Positions 8,154 through 18,128 of a stretch of 64,000 nucleotides of DNA are shown in pieces. Source of the stretch: Gracilimonas sediminicola (GTDB taxonomy: Bacteria; Bacteroidota; Rhodothermia; Balneolales; Balneolaceae). Where the stretch lies: assembly GCF_024320785.1 (NCBI RefSeq), contig NZ_JANDBC010000001.1:1-64000 (forward strand), written 5' to 3'. A program made the position numbers and the translations under genes. How positions within the stretch are numbered: the stretch's first letter is position 1; each line of letters begins with the position of its first letter. The notes below the pieces were generated by a model. That model did not search any database, was not told the DNA's origin, and saw only the letters and a list, made by a program, of their open reading frames with translations.

Positions 8154-9182
8154 TCAGGAAACGATATTAACTTCCGGTGCCAGAAAAACACCAAAGCGAT
8201 CTTTAACTGAAACCTGAATTTTCTGTGCCAGATTCCATATCTCTTCTCCGGTGGCATTCCCGTAATTTACAATAACCAATGCCTGCATCTTATGAACGCC
8301 GGCATCACCAAAACGTTTCCCCTTCCATCCGCACTGATCGATCAGCCAAGCAGCCGGTACTTTTACCTTTTCCCCCGCAGGGTATGAAGGTATATCCGGG
8401 TATGCTGATTGCAGCTCCTCAAATTGCTTCTTGGTAATCACCGGGTTTTTAAAAAAGCTGCCGGTATTCCCAATCTCTGCCGGATCGGGCAGCTTGCTTT
8501 GGCGGATCTCAATAACCGCCTCGCTAATGTCTTTGATGGATGGATTCTTGATGCCCTTCTCTTCCAGCTTTTCGGAAAGTGCACGGTAGGAGGTATTTAC
8601 CTTCGGTGATTTTTGAAGCCTCAGTTTTACACCCGTTATAACAAAGAGTCCTTTCAACTCATTTTTAAATACGCTGTCGCGATAGCCAAACCGACACTCT
8701 TTTTTGCTGAAAGATTTCAGCTCCCCGGTTTTTATTTCAACTGCTTCCAGGGATTCAAAAACTTCCTCCAGCTCAACTCCATATGCTCCTATGTTCTGTA
8801 TAGGAGCCGCACCAACGGAGCCGGGAATAAGGGACAGATTCTCGATTCCGCCCCATCCTTTTTCCACGCAATGCACCACCAGTTCGTGCCAGTTTTCCCC
8901 GGCTCCCACATTCAGGATTACCTCTCCCTCATCCTCCCGATCAATGGAAACCCCTTTAATGTCCACATGGATGACCAGTCCTTTAAAATCGCTGATGAAT
9001 AACACATTGCTTCCACCACCTATCATGAACCTGGGAGTATCCTGAAAACGGGAATCAGCCAACAGGCTTTGTAATTCCCCTACGGATTGAACGGAGCAGA
9101 AATAACGGGCCTTTGCCGCTATGCCCATGGTATTGTAATCGGAAAGGTTAAAATTTTCCTGAATGGAAAATGACTGGCTCAT
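8154..9182 (-). CDS. murB: UDP-N-acetylenolpyruvoylglucosamine reductase (type I)
   Basis: 342 residues. FAD-binding motifs are GGGSNVLF at 55-62 and PGSVGAAPIQNIGAYGVE at 120-137; RFGYRDS at 164-170 and the catalytic Ser in NTGSFFKNP (Ser242) complete the active site. The Tyr-containing loop marks MurB type I. It reduces UDP-GlcNAc-enolpyruvate to UDP-MurNAc with NADPH in peptidoglycan precursor synthesis. Its start is two bases after the stop of the CNNM-type gene, so the pair is co-transcribed. Confidence 0.97.
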   Translation of the reverse strand: MSQSFSIQENFNLSDYNTMGIAAKARYFCSVQSVGELQSLLADSRFQDTPRFMIGGGSNVLFISDFKGLVIHVDIKGVSIDREDEGEVILNVGAGENWHELVVHCVEKGWGGIENLSLIPGSVGAAPIQNIGAYGVELEEVFESLEAVEIKTGELKSFSKKECRFGYRDSVFKNELKGLFVITGVKLRLQKSPKVNTSYRALSEKLEEKGIKNPSIKDISEAVIEIRQSKLPDPAEIGNTGSFFKNPVITKKQFEELQSAYPDIPSYPAGEKVKVPAAWLIDQCGWKGKRFGDAGVHKMQALVIVNYGNATGEEIWNLAQKIQVSVKDRFGVFLAPEVNIVS

Positions 9183-9184
9183 AA

Positions 9185-10576
9185 TTACGATTCAGCAGGT
9201 GTTTGAACTTCTTTAGGGCTTTCTACTTTCACTCTCACCTTTTTGATCCGGTTATTTTTAACAGAGTGAACCGTGAGCTCAAGGTTTTTGTAGGTGAGGC
9301 GTTCTCCCACCACCGGCAGGCTTTCGGTGAGATGGTAAATCAAACCTCCCAGCGTTTCAAATTCGTCCTCATCGGTAGTAACCTCCGACTCCAGGATGTC
9401 TTCCATATCATCCAGGTCAATCTTGGCATCAAAAATATAGATACCGCTTTTGAAACGGGTGTACAAGGTTTCTTCGTCACCGGAGTCGTCGGTTATATCA
9501 CCTACAATCTCCTCCAGAATATCGTCCATGGTAACGATCCCTTCGGTTCCGCCATACTCATCTACCACGATGGCAATGTGTGTTTTTTCCTGCTGAAAAT
9601 CCCGGAGCAGATCGTCCAGTTTCTTGGTGGCTGGAATGAAAAGAGCTTTTCTTGAAACGGTTTTCCAGTTCAGGGACGGTTCTTTTTCATCGGCATTCAA
9701 ATAGGGAAGCACATCTTTAGCGTAAAGCACTCCTACAATGTTATCCAGATCATTCTCAAACAATGGCATTCGGGAAAGTCCGTTTTCACGGATCTTGGTG
9801 AGCACATCCTGCAGCGACTCATCCAAAGCCACGGCTATAATATTTACCCTGGAGGTCATTATCTCCCGCACGGTGATATTCCCAAACCCAATCACGTTCT
9901 CAATAATCTCCCGCTCGTCTTCTTTGATTGACCCTTCCTGCTCGCTCACCTCTGCCATAGTTCGAATGTCTTCGGAAGTCATTTTACTGGCCGGCTTGGG
10001 AAGGTAACGCTCGAGGCTGATGGTACTGTCTGCAATCAATTTGGCGAAAGGCTTAAGCAGAATAAACAAGCTGTAAATAAAAGCACTGTTTCCCCGCGAA
10101 ACTTTAATCGGGTTATTGATAGCAATTATTTTTGGGGTGATTTCACTCAGAATCAAAATCATGAAGGTCAGTACAATCACCTCAACAGTATATACAATCA
10201 CTTCTGAAAGTCCGTATGCCGCTACGATATCCCCGGTGATAACAGCCGCTAAAACAGATGCCACAATATTGGCAAAGGTATTTCCGATGAGGATGGTAGC
10301 CAGCAGGCGCCGGGGTTTTTCCAACATCTTTATGATGCGGTCGTCGGCCGAGCCTAAAGTCTCATCTTGCTTCAGATCTTGCATCCGGTTTGACAGTGAA
10401 AATAGGGCTACTTCGGAACCGGAGAATACAGCCGAAAATGCCAATCCCAGGAATAAAAAGAGGAGCTCAATTCCTAACACCACAGGATCTAAAGCTTGCG
10501 CTGTGGTAGCGGCACTTTCACTAAGCGTGATAAGAGAATCTTGAACCAAACTGAAAGGATCTTCGATAGTATCCAA
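9185..10576 (-). CDS. CNNM/HlyC-CorC family membrane protein (DUF21, CBS pair, CorC domain)
   Basis: 463 residues. A DUF21 membrane domain with four hydrophobic segments (about 30-190, including FSGSEVALFSLS) is followed by a CBS pair (about 215-335; MTSRVNIIAV, VVDEYGGTEGIVTMDDILEEIVGDI) and a C-terminal CorC_HlyC domain (about 365-445). This architecture belongs to CNNM-type Mg2+ exporters; in gliding Bacteroidota the related GldE works near gliding/T9SS proteins. The ion and role here are not shown by sequence. Coupled to murB. Confidence 0.88.
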   Translation of the reverse strand: MDTIEDPFSLVQDSLITLSESAATTAQALDPVVLGIELLFLFLGLAFSAVFSGSEVALFSLSNRMQDLKQDETLGSADDRIIKMLEKPRRLLATILIGNTFANIVASVLAAVITGDIVAAYGLSEVIVYTVEVIVLTFMILILSEITPKIIAINNPIKVSRGNSAFIYSLFILLKPFAKLIADSTISLERYLPKPASKMTSEDIRTMAEVSEQEGSIKEDEREIIENVIGFGNITVREIMTSRVNIIAVALDESLQDVLTKIRENGLSRMPLFENDLDNIVGVLYAKDVLPYLNADEKEPSLNWKTVSRKALFIPATKKLDDLLRDFQQEKTHIAIVVDEYGGTEGIVTMDDILEEIVGDITDDSGDEETLYTRFKSGIYIFDAKIDLDDMEDILESEVTTDEDEFETLGGLIYHLTESLPVVGERLTYKNLELTVHSVKNNRIKKVRVKVESPKEVQTPAES

Positions 10577-10663
10577 TTACTGTTTATTTATGATTGATTT
10601 AATGTAAGGATGCCTTCGCTATCCCCAAAAATAAAAGATTTTAAGCTAACCTGAGCGATAAAT

Positions 10664-10698
10664 AAAAAAACGACACGAGAATTCCTCATGTCGTTTTT
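10664..10698 (-). terminator. Rho-independent terminator after ssb
   Basis: AAAACGACA and TGTCGTTTT form a perfect stem, extended by imperfect GAG/CTC pairing around an AATT-rich loop, with a T-tract on the minus strand. It lies just past the ssb stop. Confidence 0.85.
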
Positions 10699-10721
10699 AA
10701 AATTCAACAAACTGTGTTGAT

Positions 10722-11213
10722 TTAGAATGGAAGATCGTCGTCCATATCATCAAAGTTGCTGTCCAATTCCACATTGCTGCTCATCGGCTTGCCGCCACCC
10801 TGATTTTGGTTCTGATTCTGATTTTGGTTTGGCCGCTGCTGAGGCTGGTTGCCTCCGGGCTGATTTCCACCACCGGAGTTTCCGCGACTGTCTAACATCA
10901 CCATTTGCAGAGCTTTGATTTCGGTAGTGTATCGCTTTTGCCCGTCTTTGTCTTCCCACTGGCGGGTTTGGATCGGACCTTCAATATAAACCTTGGAGCC
11001 TTTGCTCAAATACTGCTGACAGATTTCAGCTGTTCTTCCCCATGCAACCACACGGTGCCATTCTGTGCGTTCCTGATATTCCCCGTTGCTGTCTTTAAAG
11101 CGCTCGCTGGTGGCAATACTTAATGTAGCCACGGCTGTATTCGACTGTGTGTACCGTACCTCAGGGTCTTGACCAAGATTTCCAATTAACATTGCTTTAT
11201 TAAGTGAACTCAT
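10722..11213 (-). CDS. ssb: Single-stranded DNA-binding protein
   Basis: 163 residues from ATG 11213, chosen because AGGA lies just upstream and the protein then begins [14 protein letters not shown], the normal SSB N-terminus; the longer frame to 11249 adds 12 residues. OB-fold through about residue 107, then a disordered Gly/Gln/Asn-rich linker with a QNQN run, and the acidic tip [10 protein letters not shown] that recruits replication and repair partners. Single gene with its own terminator. Confidence 0.96.
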   Translation of the reverse strand: MSSLNKAMLIGNLGQDPEVRYTQSNTAVATLSIATSERFKDSNGEYQERTEWHRVVAWGRTAEICQQYLSKGSKVYIEGPIQTRQWEDKDGQKRYTTEIKALQMVMLDSRGNSGGGNQPGGNQPQQRPNQNQNQNQNQGGGKPMSSNVELDSNFDDMDDDLPF

Positions 11214-11498
11214 AACGTATCCTGTTCTTTTTTGCTGTTTTGTTTGCAATGTAAGAGTTAGTTCAGAAGAATTCCTTACAAAAAAATTTAAAAAACCTTC
11301 TCAATCATTAAGTATTCTCTTAATGATTAAAATTTATTTCAGTCTCAAAAATATCCCGATATCATTGTTAACCATTCAATTGCAGAAATCGGGAACCTTC
11401 TTCGAATTTGCCTCTATAAAAAAAGTGGCAACGATTTTGTAACACTTAACACTTCCCCATTCTCTTATAGGTACAAAAGAGACGAAAATCCGGAGCAT

Positions 11499-13133
11499 AT
11501 GATTAGTGAAGAGATCAACGAGGGCTTGAGAGAGTCCCCGATCAAAACAAAGAATAATAGCAATCAACAAGCGGCAGGTCTGGAAGCTTATACCGGAACC
11601 TGGAGTAAAACTCAGGCTGCTCATTTGGTTCGGCGCACGCATCTTGGGTTGAAGATTAACAACCTCAATTATGCACGTAGTTTTAGCAACGCGACAGATG
11701 CTGCAGAAGCCATCGTTGATAACGCTATTTCCACTCCCCTGCCAGACGACCCACAATGGTTCAGTAACAGCAATTCCGGGGATGTTCAGGATGTGTATGA
11801 TATTCAGTTCCGCTGGATGGATGCCATGTATAACGGCGGACTCCGCGAACGCATGAAACTGTTCTGGAGCAACCATTTTGCCGTTTCTTACAGCAACATG
11901 AATGCCCTGCCCGATAAAGCCAGCGACAGTTACGCCAGCCATATGTATAAGTACTGGAAGCTGCTTCATGAATACAGCTTTGGCAACTTTAAGGAGTTTG
12001 TGACACGGATGAGCAAGAACTCCGCTATGGTGTATTATCTCAATAACTATAACAACCGTGAAGGCCAGCCTAACGAAGATTTTGCCCGCGAGCTTATGGA
12101 GCTCTTTACCCTCGGGCCCAAGGACAAGGATGGTAACGATAATTATTCTGAAAATGATGTGGCCGAAGTAGCCCGGGCGGTTACCGGGTGGCGGGTAAAT
12201 GATGCCACTTTGAGCGGGTATTTTGATGAAAGCCGTTTCGACAGTTCCAGTAAAACCATTTTCGGGGTAGCCAGTAATTTTGATTTGGACACTGTTATCG
12301 ACCTGATTTTCTCCCAGAAAGAGCAGGAAGTCGCCTACTTTATCTCGAAGAAGCTGTACGTGTTCTTTGTTTCCGCCCAACCCAATGAAACGGTTATTTC
12401 TGACCTTGCCGATTATTGCATCGCCCAGAATTTTGATATCGGTGAAGTGCTGAAGAAATTGCTGAGCAGCGCTCACTTTTATGAAGAGCGGTTTTATGGC
12501 TGCCGGATTAAGAGTCCTACAGAGGTTTTTATCAGTTACCTGAGGGAGCTGGAAATCACCCCTACTTCTCAGCTGAAAGAATACATACGGCTGCGGATGC
12601 AGGAGTTGAATGAGGAGCTTCTTCGTCCCGAAACCGTTTTTGGATGGGCCGGTTATAACCCTCCCTACTCTGACGGAACACCGGGCCATTATTCCTGGCT
12701 CAACACCAACCTGATGCCATCGCGCTGGGATAACCTCACCGATATTATTTACGGATACGACAACGCCGGAAACCGGTACAATCCCATCCGTCTGGCTGAG
12801 AAAATATCAGACCCGTCAAATCCTTTTACGCTGGCTGAAGACCTGGCCGAACATTTATTGGCGCCACCGCTTGATACCGTCGGCGTTCGAAAAATCGATG
12901 AAGATTTTGCCGGAAATCCGGCCCTTCACCCCAGTACCAATGTGGCGGGCTTTGACTCGTTCCCCGAATACAAAATAAACCTGACTAAAATACTATTGGG
13001 CACCATTCCCTGGTACGAATTCACTGCAAACAGCGACCAGGATGGAAACCTTTACTACGAAGAGACCTTTGCCGAGGCCATCCGGCAATACATTTCCTAT
13101 TTGCAGCAACTACCGGCCTATCAGCTCATTTAA
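11499..13133 (+). CDS. DUF1800 domain protein
   Basis: 544 residues. AAHLVRRTHLG near the start, then RMKLFWSNHFA, NSAMVYYLNN and the strongly conserved NEDFARELMELFTLG are DUF1800 signatures. No clear signal peptide. DUF1800 proteins are nearly always paired with a DUF1501 protein, as here (next gene 23 bases on), and are of unknown biochemical role; an export-linked function is suggested by the partner's Tat and T9SS signals. A 437-residue ORF on the opposite strand is a shadow. Confidence 0.92.
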   Translation: MISEEINEGLRESPIKTKNNSNQQAAGLEAYTGTWSKTQAAHLVRRTHLGLKINNLNYARSFSNATDAAEAIVDNAISTPLPDDPQWFSNSNSGDVQDVYDIQFRWMDAMYNGGLRERMKLFWSNHFAVSYSNMNALPDKASDSYASHMYKYWKLLHEYSFGNFKEFVTRMSKNSAMVYYLNNYNNREGQPNEDFARELMELFTLGPKDKDGNDNYSENDVAEVARAVTGWRVNDATLSGYFDESRFDSSSKTIFGVASNFDLDTVIDLIFSQKEQEVAYFISKKLYVFFVSAQPNETVISDLADYCIAQNFDIGEVLKKLLSSAHFYEERFYGCRIKSPTEVFISYLRELEITPTSQLKEYIRLRMQELNEELLRPETVFGWAGYNPPYSDGTPGHYSWLNTNLMPSRWDNLTDIIYGYDNAGNRYNPIRLAEKISDPSNPFTLAEDLAEHLLAPPLDTVGVRKIDEDFAGNPALHPSTNVAGFDSFPEYKINLTKILLGTIPWYEFTANSDQDGNLYYEETFAEAIRQYISYLQQLPAYQLI

Positions 13134-13155
13134 TTTCAAATAATCGTCAAGAAGC

Positions 13156-14805
13156 ATGTGTAAGAACGATCATCATAATCCGAAGTTATCCCACGACCGT
13201 AAAGGAGCCAGCCTTGAAGACAAGGAAGCTCACAAACATGATCATGAGAGCTGGAGCCGGCGAAGTTTCCTGAGTACGCTTGGCTTTGGCGCCATTGGTT
13301 CGTCTATGATGTTGGGAGGAATGCCGGTTAGTACCTTTGCCCGCTCCAAGTTTTTTAATCGCTTATCCCGAGCTGATAACGACCGCGTACTTGTGCTGAT
13401 ACAACTAAGCGGAGGAAATGACGGACTGAACACCATCATCCCGGTCGAAAATGATATTTATTACCAGAAACGTCCTACAATCGGCATTCGCAAGCAGGAT
13501 TCTATTCTGCTGAGTGATGATATCGGAATGCACCCTGCCATGAGCAACCTTCAGCCGTTTTGGGGTGATGGCAATATGGCCGTAATCAATAATGTGGGTT
13601 ATTCGAACACCAACCGCTCCCACGCCCGTGCAACCGATATCTGGACCACCGGAAGTGGTGGTGGCGACGTGGAGAATACCGGCTGGGCCGGACGATTCCT
13701 GGTGGAAGACAACCCCGATTTTATCATGAATCCTCCCGAATTCCCGCTGGGCGTCCGTATCGGTGGTTCGGCTACCCTTTTCCAGAGTGAATTTGGAAAC
13801 CTGGGCGTTACCTTTGGCGGTGCCAGCCAGTTTACCCAATTCCTTGAGCAGGGCGGTTTTTATGATGAAAACAACGTGCCTTCAAATGATTTTGGTGATT
13901 CACTTTCCTTTGCCCGTAAAATTGCCAACTCCTCCTTCAAGTATCTCGAATCTATTCAGGAAGCGGCTGATAATGCCTCCAATATGGGTGAGTATCCGAA
14001 TTCATCCCTTGCCCAGAGTCTTGCGGTGGTTGCGCGTTTAATCCGTGGCGGGTTAAATACCAAGTTGTTCCTGGTTTCCAAAGGCGGTTTTGATACGCAT
14101 AATAATCAGGGCGGAACCGACGGCGGACACGCGAATTTACTGGCTGATATTGCCAACTCCGTGAACGCTTTTTATGCGGATCTTGGTAGTGATAACCTGC
14201 AAAACAAAGCTTTGACCATGACCTTTTCCGAGTTCGGCCGAACGCTGGATGAAAATTCATCCAATGGAACCGATCATGGCTCTTCAGCCCCGGTAATGGT
14301 GTTTGGACCTGTTAATGGCGGCCTTTACGGCAATCACGCCGATTTAACCAATTTGGATAACTCGGGCGACCCGGTATTCAGTACCGACTACCGTTCGGTG
14401 TACACTTCCATTCTGGACGACTGGTTTGGCCTGGCCGATGAGGAAACGGGTGCGGTAATTGACGGCTCTTTTAACAAGCTGGATTTTGTGGACTCTACGG
14501 CTACCGTTCCTACCGGAATTAAAAACGGAGGAAACGGCCCGACATCGTTTAAGCTGGAACAGAACTACCCGAATCCTTTCAACCCAACCACTACCCTTTC
14601 GTTTTCGCTGGCAAAAGCTGCTGATGTAAAACTTCGTGTTTATAACATTAAGGGAAGCCTGATTCGAACGATAATAAATGAAAGGAAATCAGCCGGAGAG
14701 TACAGCATCCAGTTCGATGCTGCCAACCTGCCCAGCGGTACCTACCTGTATAAACTTGAAACACCATCCGGTACTCAAACCAAAAAAATGACCTTAATCA
14801 AATGA
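13156..14805 (+). CDS. DUF1501 protein with Tat signal and T9SS type A sorting domain
   Basis: 549 residues. SRRSFLSTLGFGAIG near 34-48 is a twin-arginine signal about 30 residues in, so it should cross the inner membrane folded. LIQLSGGNDGLNTIIP and SHARATDIWTTG, then GGFDTHNNQ and FSEFGRT, are DUF1501 (sulfatase-like fold) motifs. The last ~80 residues are a type IX secretion sorting domain: LEQNYPNPFNPTT, then VYNIKG, ending GTYLYKLETPSG..KKMTLIK. The next gene begins inside its stop (ATGA). Confidence 0.93.
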   Translation: MCKNDHHNPKLSHDRKGASLEDKEAHKHDHESWSRRSFLSTLGFGAIGSSMMLGGMPVSTFARSKFFNRLSRADNDRVLVLIQLSGGNDGLNTIIPVENDIYYQKRPTIGIRKQDSILLSDDIGMHPAMSNLQPFWGDGNMAVINNVGYSNTNRSHARATDIWTTGSGGGDVENTGWAGRFLVEDNPDFIMNPPEFPLGVRIGGSATLFQSEFGNLGVTFGGASQFTQFLEQGGFYDENNVPSNDFGDSLSFARKIANSSFKYLESIQEAADNASNMGEYPNSSLAQSLAVVARLIRGGLNTKLFLVSKGGFDTHNNQGGTDGGHANLLADIANSVNAFYADLGSDNLQNKALTMTFSEFGRTLDENSSNGTDHGSSAPVMVFGPVNGGLYGNHADLTNLDNSGDPVFSTDYRSVYTSILDDWFGLADEETGAVIDGSFNKLDFVDSTATVPTGIKNGGNGPTSFKLEQNYPNPFNPTTTLSFSLAKAADVKLRVYNIKGSLIRTIINERKSAGEYSIQFDAANLPSGTYLYKLETPSGTQTKKMTLIK

Positions 14806-15866
14806 CCTATTCAGCAAAACAACAATTGAAGCCCAAATTACTTTCGCTGCTGCTTATTGCCTTGTTTGGCATTGTGTTGATGACCGGTTGTGACCTGGCG
14901 AATTCAGTAGTTGGAAATGATGACGATAAAGACAATCAGAAAACCATTCACCCCGTATTGTTGAACGGAGAATGGGGATTTATTTCAACCTCAGGTAACA
15001 TCCTTATGGAACCCCGGTTCGATTTCGCCAGAGATATGTCTGACGGACTCGCTGCGATACGTGAAGGTACTCTTTGGGGATATGTGCAATCCGATCCTGC
15101 CCAACTGGTAATAGAGGCTCAATTCACCAGTGCCGGTGATTTTGAAGACGGTCTTGCTCCCGTTCAGCTACCGGGACAGTTATATGGTTTTATCGATGAA
15201 ACCGGCAGTTTTGTAATCGAAGCTCAGTACGATTTTGCCCAGCCTATTTCTGAAGGAAAAGCGGCCGTTCGCATAGACGGACTTTGGGGATATATCAATT
15301 CCGATGGCAGCATCCTTGTGGAGCCACAGTACAGCGATGCCCGTCCTTTTTCTAACGGACTGGCGGCTGTGGAAACCTTTAACGGCTGGATTTACATCGA
15401 TGAAGAAGGCAATGAAAGCATCAATCCCACCTTCCAGATTTCAACAGCGGGAGAGTTTGTAGATGGCCTTGCCCCCATCGAAACGGCGGAAGGTTGGGGA
15501 TTTATCAATAAATCCGGAAGCCCTGAAATCACTCCTAAATTTGAAGAAGCCGGACGCTTTTCCCAGGGCTTAGCCTGGTTCAGAGAAGGAGATTATATCG
15601 GCTTCATTAATAAAGACGAAGAAATTGTAATCGAGCCCCAGTTCGCTGAAGTAAAACCGTTCTCCGAAAACATGGCGGCCATACGCCTGAACAATGACTG
15701 GTTTTACCTGAACAAAAGCAGCAAGCTCATTTCCATAACCGAACCTTTTGATCAGGCCGAAAGCTTCATCAATGGTATTGCCCGCGTTCAAATTGGTAAC
15801 GATGACAACATCCGGTATGGATACATCGACAAGAAAGGCGAATTCATTTGGTACCCAACCCGATAA
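14802..15866 (+). CDS. WG-repeat lipoprotein, first of two
   Basis: 354 residues. Signal peptide with lipobox LMTGC (Cys30), an Asp-rich linker, then about seven WG repeats of ~35-40 residues, each with a W-G-(F/Y)-(I/V) core followed by P.F..A..F..GLA. WG repeats form beta-rich surface-binding domains; the role is unknown. The start overlaps the DUF1501 stop by ATGA, so it is coupled to that exported protein. Its paralogue follows 12 bases later. Confidence 0.9.
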   Translation: MTYSAKQQLKPKLLSLLLIALFGIVLMTGCDLANSVVGNDDDKDNQKTIHPVLLNGEWGFISTSGNILMEPRFDFARDMSDGLAAIREGTLWGYVQSDPAQLVIEAQFTSAGDFEDGLAPVQLPGQLYGFIDETGSFVIEAQYDFAQPISEGKAAVRIDGLWGYINSDGSILVEPQYSDARPFSNGLAAVETFNGWIYIDEEGNESINPTFQISTAGEFVDGLAPIETAEGWGFINKSGSPEITPKFEEAGRFSQGLAWFREGDYIGFINKDEEIVIEPQFAEVKPFSENMAAIRLNNDWFYLNKSSKLISITEPFDQAESFINGIARVQIGNDDNIRYGYIDKKGEFIWYPTR

Positions 15867-15878
15867 ATCAAGAAAATC

Positions 15879-16922
15879 ATGAAACGATTATTACTACTGC
15901 TCACATTAGCGATCACGATTACATCCTGTGACCTCGTAAACTCTGTAACCGGCAATGATGACGATAATGCCGTAAAGTTATATCCCGTTTTGGTTGACGG
16001 AGACTGGGGGTATATCAATCAGCATGGAGAAATTATACTGGAACCGGATTTCCAAAATGCGGGTGATTTCCATGAAGGCCTTGCTGTTGTCCGCGAATCC
16101 TGGGGCTGGAAATACATCAATGCCAAAGGGGAAATTAAAATTGAAGGGAATTTTAATAACATTCGCCGCTTTTCAGGGGGCAAAGCTGCCGTTCAGTTTG
16201 ATGGCCGCTGGGGATATATCAACACTTCCGGAAATTTTGTCATCAACCCGAAATTCCGTGGTGCGTCCCGGTTTTCTGACGGTCGCGCTTTTGTACGCAG
16301 CGTTGACTACAGAGAATTCTACTACATCGATGAAAACGGAGAACGAATTGAATCGGTGGATCTCCCCGATGACATGGATTATGTGGAAGAAAATGAATTT
16401 CGCAATGGCCGCGCTATGGTTCGGGATGATGATTTGTACGGCTATATAGATAAATCCGGGAATACCATCGTGGATTTCAAATATGCGGAAGCACGGCCTT
16501 TTTCCAATCAGCTGGCTGCCGTCCGTATCAGTGACCGCTGGGGATTTATTGGCAACAACGGTGAAGTTTCCATTTCGCCTCAGTTTATAAGCGTGGGCGA
16601 TTTCGGTAACGGACTTGCCCCCGCCCGATCAAGCTCTAACTCTTTCGGATATATTAATAAATCCGGGGAGTTTGTGATTGAGGAACAATTTGAACAGGCC
16701 GGTATGTTCTCCGAAGAACGCGCTCCGGTTATGATCAACAACAAATGGACGTTCATCGATAAATCAGGTAATCGGATTACCTCTCCCAAGTTTGATGAGG
16801 TGGAGCCTTTTTACAATGGACTGGCAAGAGTAACCATCTATGTTACTGTGGAAGACGAAATTGAGGAGAATTACGGGTATATCAACAAATCCGGGGATTA
16901 TGTCTGGTTTCCAACCCGGTAA
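15879..16922 (+). CDS. WG-repeat lipoprotein, second of two
   Basis: 347 residues. Lipobox ITSC, then CDLVNSVTGNDDDN, nearly the same post-Cys segment as the preceding lipoprotein (CDLANSVVGNDDDK), followed by WG repeats and the same ending (W.PTR). A tandem duplication of the previous gene that has diverged through the repeats. Last gene of the DUF1800-DUF1501-WG-WG operon. Confidence 0.9.
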   Translation: MKRLLLLLTLAITITSCDLVNSVTGNDDDNAVKLYPVLVDGDWGYINQHGEIILEPDFQNAGDFHEGLAVVRESWGWKYINAKGEIKIEGNFNNIRRFSGGKAAVQFDGRWGYINTSGNFVINPKFRGASRFSDGRAFVRSVDYREFYYIDENGERIESVDLPDDMDYVEENEFRNGRAMVRDDDLYGYIDKSGNTIVDFKYAEARPFSNQLAAVRISDRWGFIGNNGEVSISPQFISVGDFGNGLAPARSSSNSFGYINKSGEFVIEEQFEQAGMFSEERAPVMINNKWTFIDKSGNRITSPKFDEVEPFYNGLARVTIYVTVEDEIEENYGYINKSGDYVWFPTR

Positions 16923-17103
16923 TGAAGGTTGTTTCTAAATACAATCAATCAGCTTCTTTACCTCTATTAATTTTGAGCAAAAAAGAAATACCATTACTTC
17001 AGAACAAATTACCTGAGATTAGTTGTTTCAACATTCGATACCACCTTAAACAAAGCCCTGTTGACTGCACATAATTATTTTCGGAAAAGGATAAGAAAAT
17101 TAG

Positions 17104-17124
17104 TTCACACCCTATCGGTGTGAA
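17104..17124 (-). terminator. Hairpin between convergent genes
   Basis: TTCACACC and GGTGTGAA form a perfect 8-bp stem around CTATC. It lies just past the 17134 gene's stop on the minus strand, followed there by CTAATTTTCTT, and can serve both converging genes. Confidence 0.6.
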
Positions 17125-17133
17125 AGTCCGCTG

Positions 17134-17838
17134 TCATTCCACCCTATAATTCATCAGGTACATCTCTTCTTTAAACCTGTCAGGGTCATCTTCACCTATT
17201 GAAGTTTGAGCTACCAACCCAACCCCCGGACTATAATGCATATAATAATCCCAGGCTGTGAACGGATGACCATTCTCTAAAAACTCAATGGTAAATTTAT
17301 ATACGTAACAGGTGAAGGTGCCCGCCGGAGTTTCTATTTCCCGGTTTGTATCAACCAAGGTGACCTCAAGCGTATCCGAAACATAAAATTTCAGGCTATC
17401 CCTGGAAAAAGCTAATCGTGGGATACCCCAACTCATCCCTTCTTCAGCAGGCCAAGGTTTGTCAATAAATTGTGTGAACAAAGTATCCGTATCAGCTATG
17501 CCTCCCATTATATACAATCCCCCTTCTCCATTGCGGTATAGCCAATAAAATTCAGGGATTTCGGGTGGAAGAGGTACCAGGTTAAATCCATAAGCGGTGT
17601 ATGAAGTATCCCCCCACGGCACCTGTATTTCTTTTGCTACTTCATAGCGCAAGGTGTCTTTTATTGAACCAAGATAGGTAAAGTCATATTCCCACCAGTT
17701 CCCTACGGCCAGCGGCATTAATTCATCGCTTTTCTTTTTGCTGTCGCCCCCATCCAACAGGCCACAGCTACCCCCAAAAAGGAAGACTAAAATGATCATA
17801 CTTACTATAATTGAAGAAATTTTACGCTTATGTGTCAT
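17134..17838 (-). CDS. Lipoprotein of unknown function
   Basis: 234 residues. Signal peptide with lipobox FGGSC (Cys25), an Asp/Lys-rich linker, then a beta-rich domain starting LMPLAVGNWWEYDF, a pattern common in uncharacterised Bacteroidota surface lipoproteins. No catalytic motif visible. It converges on the WG operon. A short related reading frame at 17974-18087 looks like the remains of a second copy. Confidence 0.75.
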   Translation of the reverse strand: MTHKRKISSIIVSMIILVFLFGGSCGLLDGGDSKKKSDELMPLAVGNWWEYDFTYLGSIKDTLRYEVAKEIQVPWGDTSYTAYGFNLVPLPPEIPEFYWLYRNGEGGLYIMGGIADTDTLFTQFIDKPWPAEEGMSWGIPRLAFSRDSLKFYVSDTLEVTLVDTNREIETPAGTFTCYVYKFTIEFLENGHPFTAWDYYMHYSPGVGLVAQTSIGEDDPDRFKEEMYLMNYRVE

Positions 17839-17973
17839 GTCTCTTAACTATGCTTCTTTTCTTTATTTACATACTAAGTAATAGATACATAAAGCCGTTA
17901 AATGGTACAAATTAAATTCAAGCTTCACAGGGTTATGCGGCAGGGCCAATTATATATCCCTTGTTATTTCATC

Positions 17974-18087
17974 TTATAGTTCAGGAATCGGGTAGAAAGG
18001 GTAGTCGTTATATCCATAAGTGGTATAGCAAGTATCCCCCAATGACCTGAATTTTTTCCAGCCGATCATTTCGGCTTCTTTTGTAAC
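17974..18087 (-). pseudogene. Remnant of a paralogue of the 17134 lipoprotein
   Basis: A 37-codon open stretch without a start reads ..GDTCYTTYGYNDYPFYP..., matching GDTSYTAYGFNLVPLPP inside the neighbouring lipoprotein. Upstream is a stop, so only a fragment remains, consistent with tandem duplication and decay. Nothing else was seen in 17839-18128. Confidence 0.5.
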
Positions 18088-18128
18088 AAACCGGGCTTGT
18101 TAACCTCCTGTATAAAAAAAGAACAGCC

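Noticed and set aside
11376-12689. 437-codon ORF on the minus strand
   Set aside because: It lies opposite the well-conserved DUF1800 gene, and its sequence has no domain; it is a shadow frame.
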